Below are positions 13,777 to 14,319 of a stretch of 14,319 nucleotides of DNA, piece by piece. Made by a program: the position numbers and the translations under genes. A model generated the notes under the pieces. The model was not told the origin of the DNA. It made no database searches and saw only the letters and a list, made by a program, of their open reading frames with translations. Numbering within the stretch: position 1 is the stretch's first letter; every line of letters begins with the position of its first letter. Source of the stretch: JACMIU01 sp043763605 (GTDB taxonomy: Bacteria > Armatimonadota > Armatimonadia > Armatimonadales > Armatimonadaceae); the NCBI GenBank assembly GCA_043763605.1, contig JAYULM010000194.1, positions 1-14,319 of the forward strand, written 5' to 3'.

Positions 13777-13929
13777 TCAACGTGCCCCTTCGCGTTGGCT
13801 CATTTTCTCCTCGGTAGGGTCCGGGGCGGGACGCCCACAGGCGAACCCGGTAGCAAGCACAATGCCGCCGACTATCAGTACGAGTAGTGTTATTATCATC
13901 GGGTTAGTTCGTCGGCGGATCAAGCGCAT
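13777..13929 (-). CDS. 50-residue single-pass membrane peptide
   Basis: The frame MRLIRRRTNPM continues with a hydrophobic helix (about residues 11-28, Ile/Leu/Val/Gly-rich), a Cys at 31 and a charged tail with PDPTEEKMSQREGAR. Its ATG overlaps the TGA of the preceding gene (TGATG), a standard sign of translational coupling, and it ends six bases before cyanophycinase. The Arg-rich start predicts an N-inside orientation. GFAC is not a canonical lipobox, so lipidation is uncertain. A shorter start at 13899 is possible. No family recognised. Confidence 0.6.
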   Translation of the reverse strand: MRLIRRRTNPMIITLLVLIVGGIVLATGFACGRPAPDPTEEKMSQREGAR

Positions 13930-14319
13930 CATTTTGCTCCATAAAGGTGTCGATAAAAGCGGAACCCTTCGGGTGCCGTGTCAATTGTGTACAGTTTTTC
14001 CGGGCGCATCGCTTTGGCGTGGCCGTCGGCGAAGAACGTGTTCGCCCAGCCGACCGGGATGCCGGCGACGGCAGGCTGTCGCACATGGCGAGTACGGATA
14101 TAGTCAAGCGCGGGCGGAGAGTTGCGCATCGCGCCGCAGTCCCAGTCTCGCGTTTCGACGATCAACGCCATCTCGGTAGGTCGGGCGATCTCGCCGTGGG
14201 AAAGACTGTCACATCGATGCGAGGCGTTGGAGAAGCGCGGGGTGCCGACGCCTCCGAAGTTAAACCCTCCGATGCCATCGTATCGCGCTTGATCCGTCCC
14301 GTTCTGGTTCGGCATGTTA
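13929..14319 (-). CDS. Pseudopilin-like H-X9-DG protein, C-terminal fragment
   Basis: Only the end of the gene is in the window; the frame is still open at the right edge, so the Met at 14315 is probably internal. The C-terminal part has RHVRQPAVAGIPVGW followed by ANTFFADGHAKAM, the His ... Asn-x-x-Phe-x-Asp-Gly-His signature of prepilin-processing-associated H-X9-DG (DUF1559-type) proteins. A FSNASHRCDSLSHGEIARPT block and a TRDWDCGA stretch precede it. These proteins are type IV pilin-like surface or secretion components, abundant in Planctomycetota, Lentisphaerota and Armatimonadota. The gene is followed immediately by the coupled 50-residue membrane peptide. The hydrophobic N-terminal helix that would confirm the family lies outside the window. 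Confidence 0.8.
   Translation of the reverse strand, partial: NMPNQNGTDQARYDGIGGFNFGGVGTPRFSNASHRCDSLSHGEIARPTEMALIVETRDWDCGAMRNSPPALDYIRTRHVRQPAVAGIPVGWANTFFADGHAKAMRPEKLYTIDTAPEGFRFYRHLYGAK

Noticed and set aside
1..14319. CRISPR array, tRNA or rRNA genes, transposase
   Set aside because: No regularly spaced direct repeats of 25-40 bp, no cloverleaf with a T-loop, no rRNA signature and no transposase domain were seen; the repeats present are palindromic or heptameric.

Overview
This is a GC-rich bacterial window with dense, mostly minus-strand coding. Four markers point to an Armatimonadota- or Planctomycetota-like organism, Armatimonadota being the slightly better guess. They are a pseudopilin-like protein with an H-X9-DG C-terminus, a PEP-CTERM (exosortase-type) anchored membrane protein, widespread CCCCTCTC/GAGAGGGG palindromic repeats, and a mix of Shine-Dalgarno-led and apparently leaderless starts. 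This placement is inferred; no rRNA or other phylogenetic marker is present.

Layout. Positions 1-130 hold G-rich palindromic repeat material. Minus-strand genes follow: a DUF423 membrane protein (166-555), an ECF-like sigma factor with a clear terminator (699-1457), a 59-residue exported peptide (1529-1708) and a TPR-like protein (1757-2605). Divergent from these, behind a near-consensus promoter (2692-2720), is an 858-residue polytopic protein with a VIT domain, a degenerate vWA domain and a PEP-CTERM anchor encoded by heptamer repeats (2783-5359). A 57-bp-arm inverted repeat (5364-5518) separates it from a leaderless M28 / glutaminyl-cyclase-like lipoprotein (5559-6533) with a strong terminator. 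From 6600 to 7938 there is a promoter, a structured leader, an orphan 160-residue ORF and about 600 bp without a convincing gene. A second sigma factor follows (7939-8541) with a terminator. The minus strand then carries a small accessory group: a DUF4365 nuclease-like protein, a 90-residue partner and an 81-residue beta-rich protein (9016-10098).

The right end is the most coherent block. All genes are on the minus strand and tightly packed: an H-X9-DG pseudopilin fragment (13929-14319), a 50-residue membrane peptide joined to it by a TGATG overlap, cyanophycinase (12979-13770), a Tat-exported esterase/PHB-depolymerase-like hydrolase (11870-12976), an ArgZ/AgrE-type arginine dihydrolase domain (10980-11801) and an XRE-cupin regulator (10253-10954). 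Cyanophycinase releases beta-Asp-Arg dipeptides from cyanophycin. After dipeptide cleavage, an arginine dihydrolase would turn the arginine into ornithine, CO2 and ammonia, and the cupin regulator could sense an intermediate. I read this as a nitrogen-storage-polymer utilisation operon. A palindromic element with perfect 13-bp ends sits in-frame at the front of the hydrolase gene, so its repeats appear to be translated as part of the protein.
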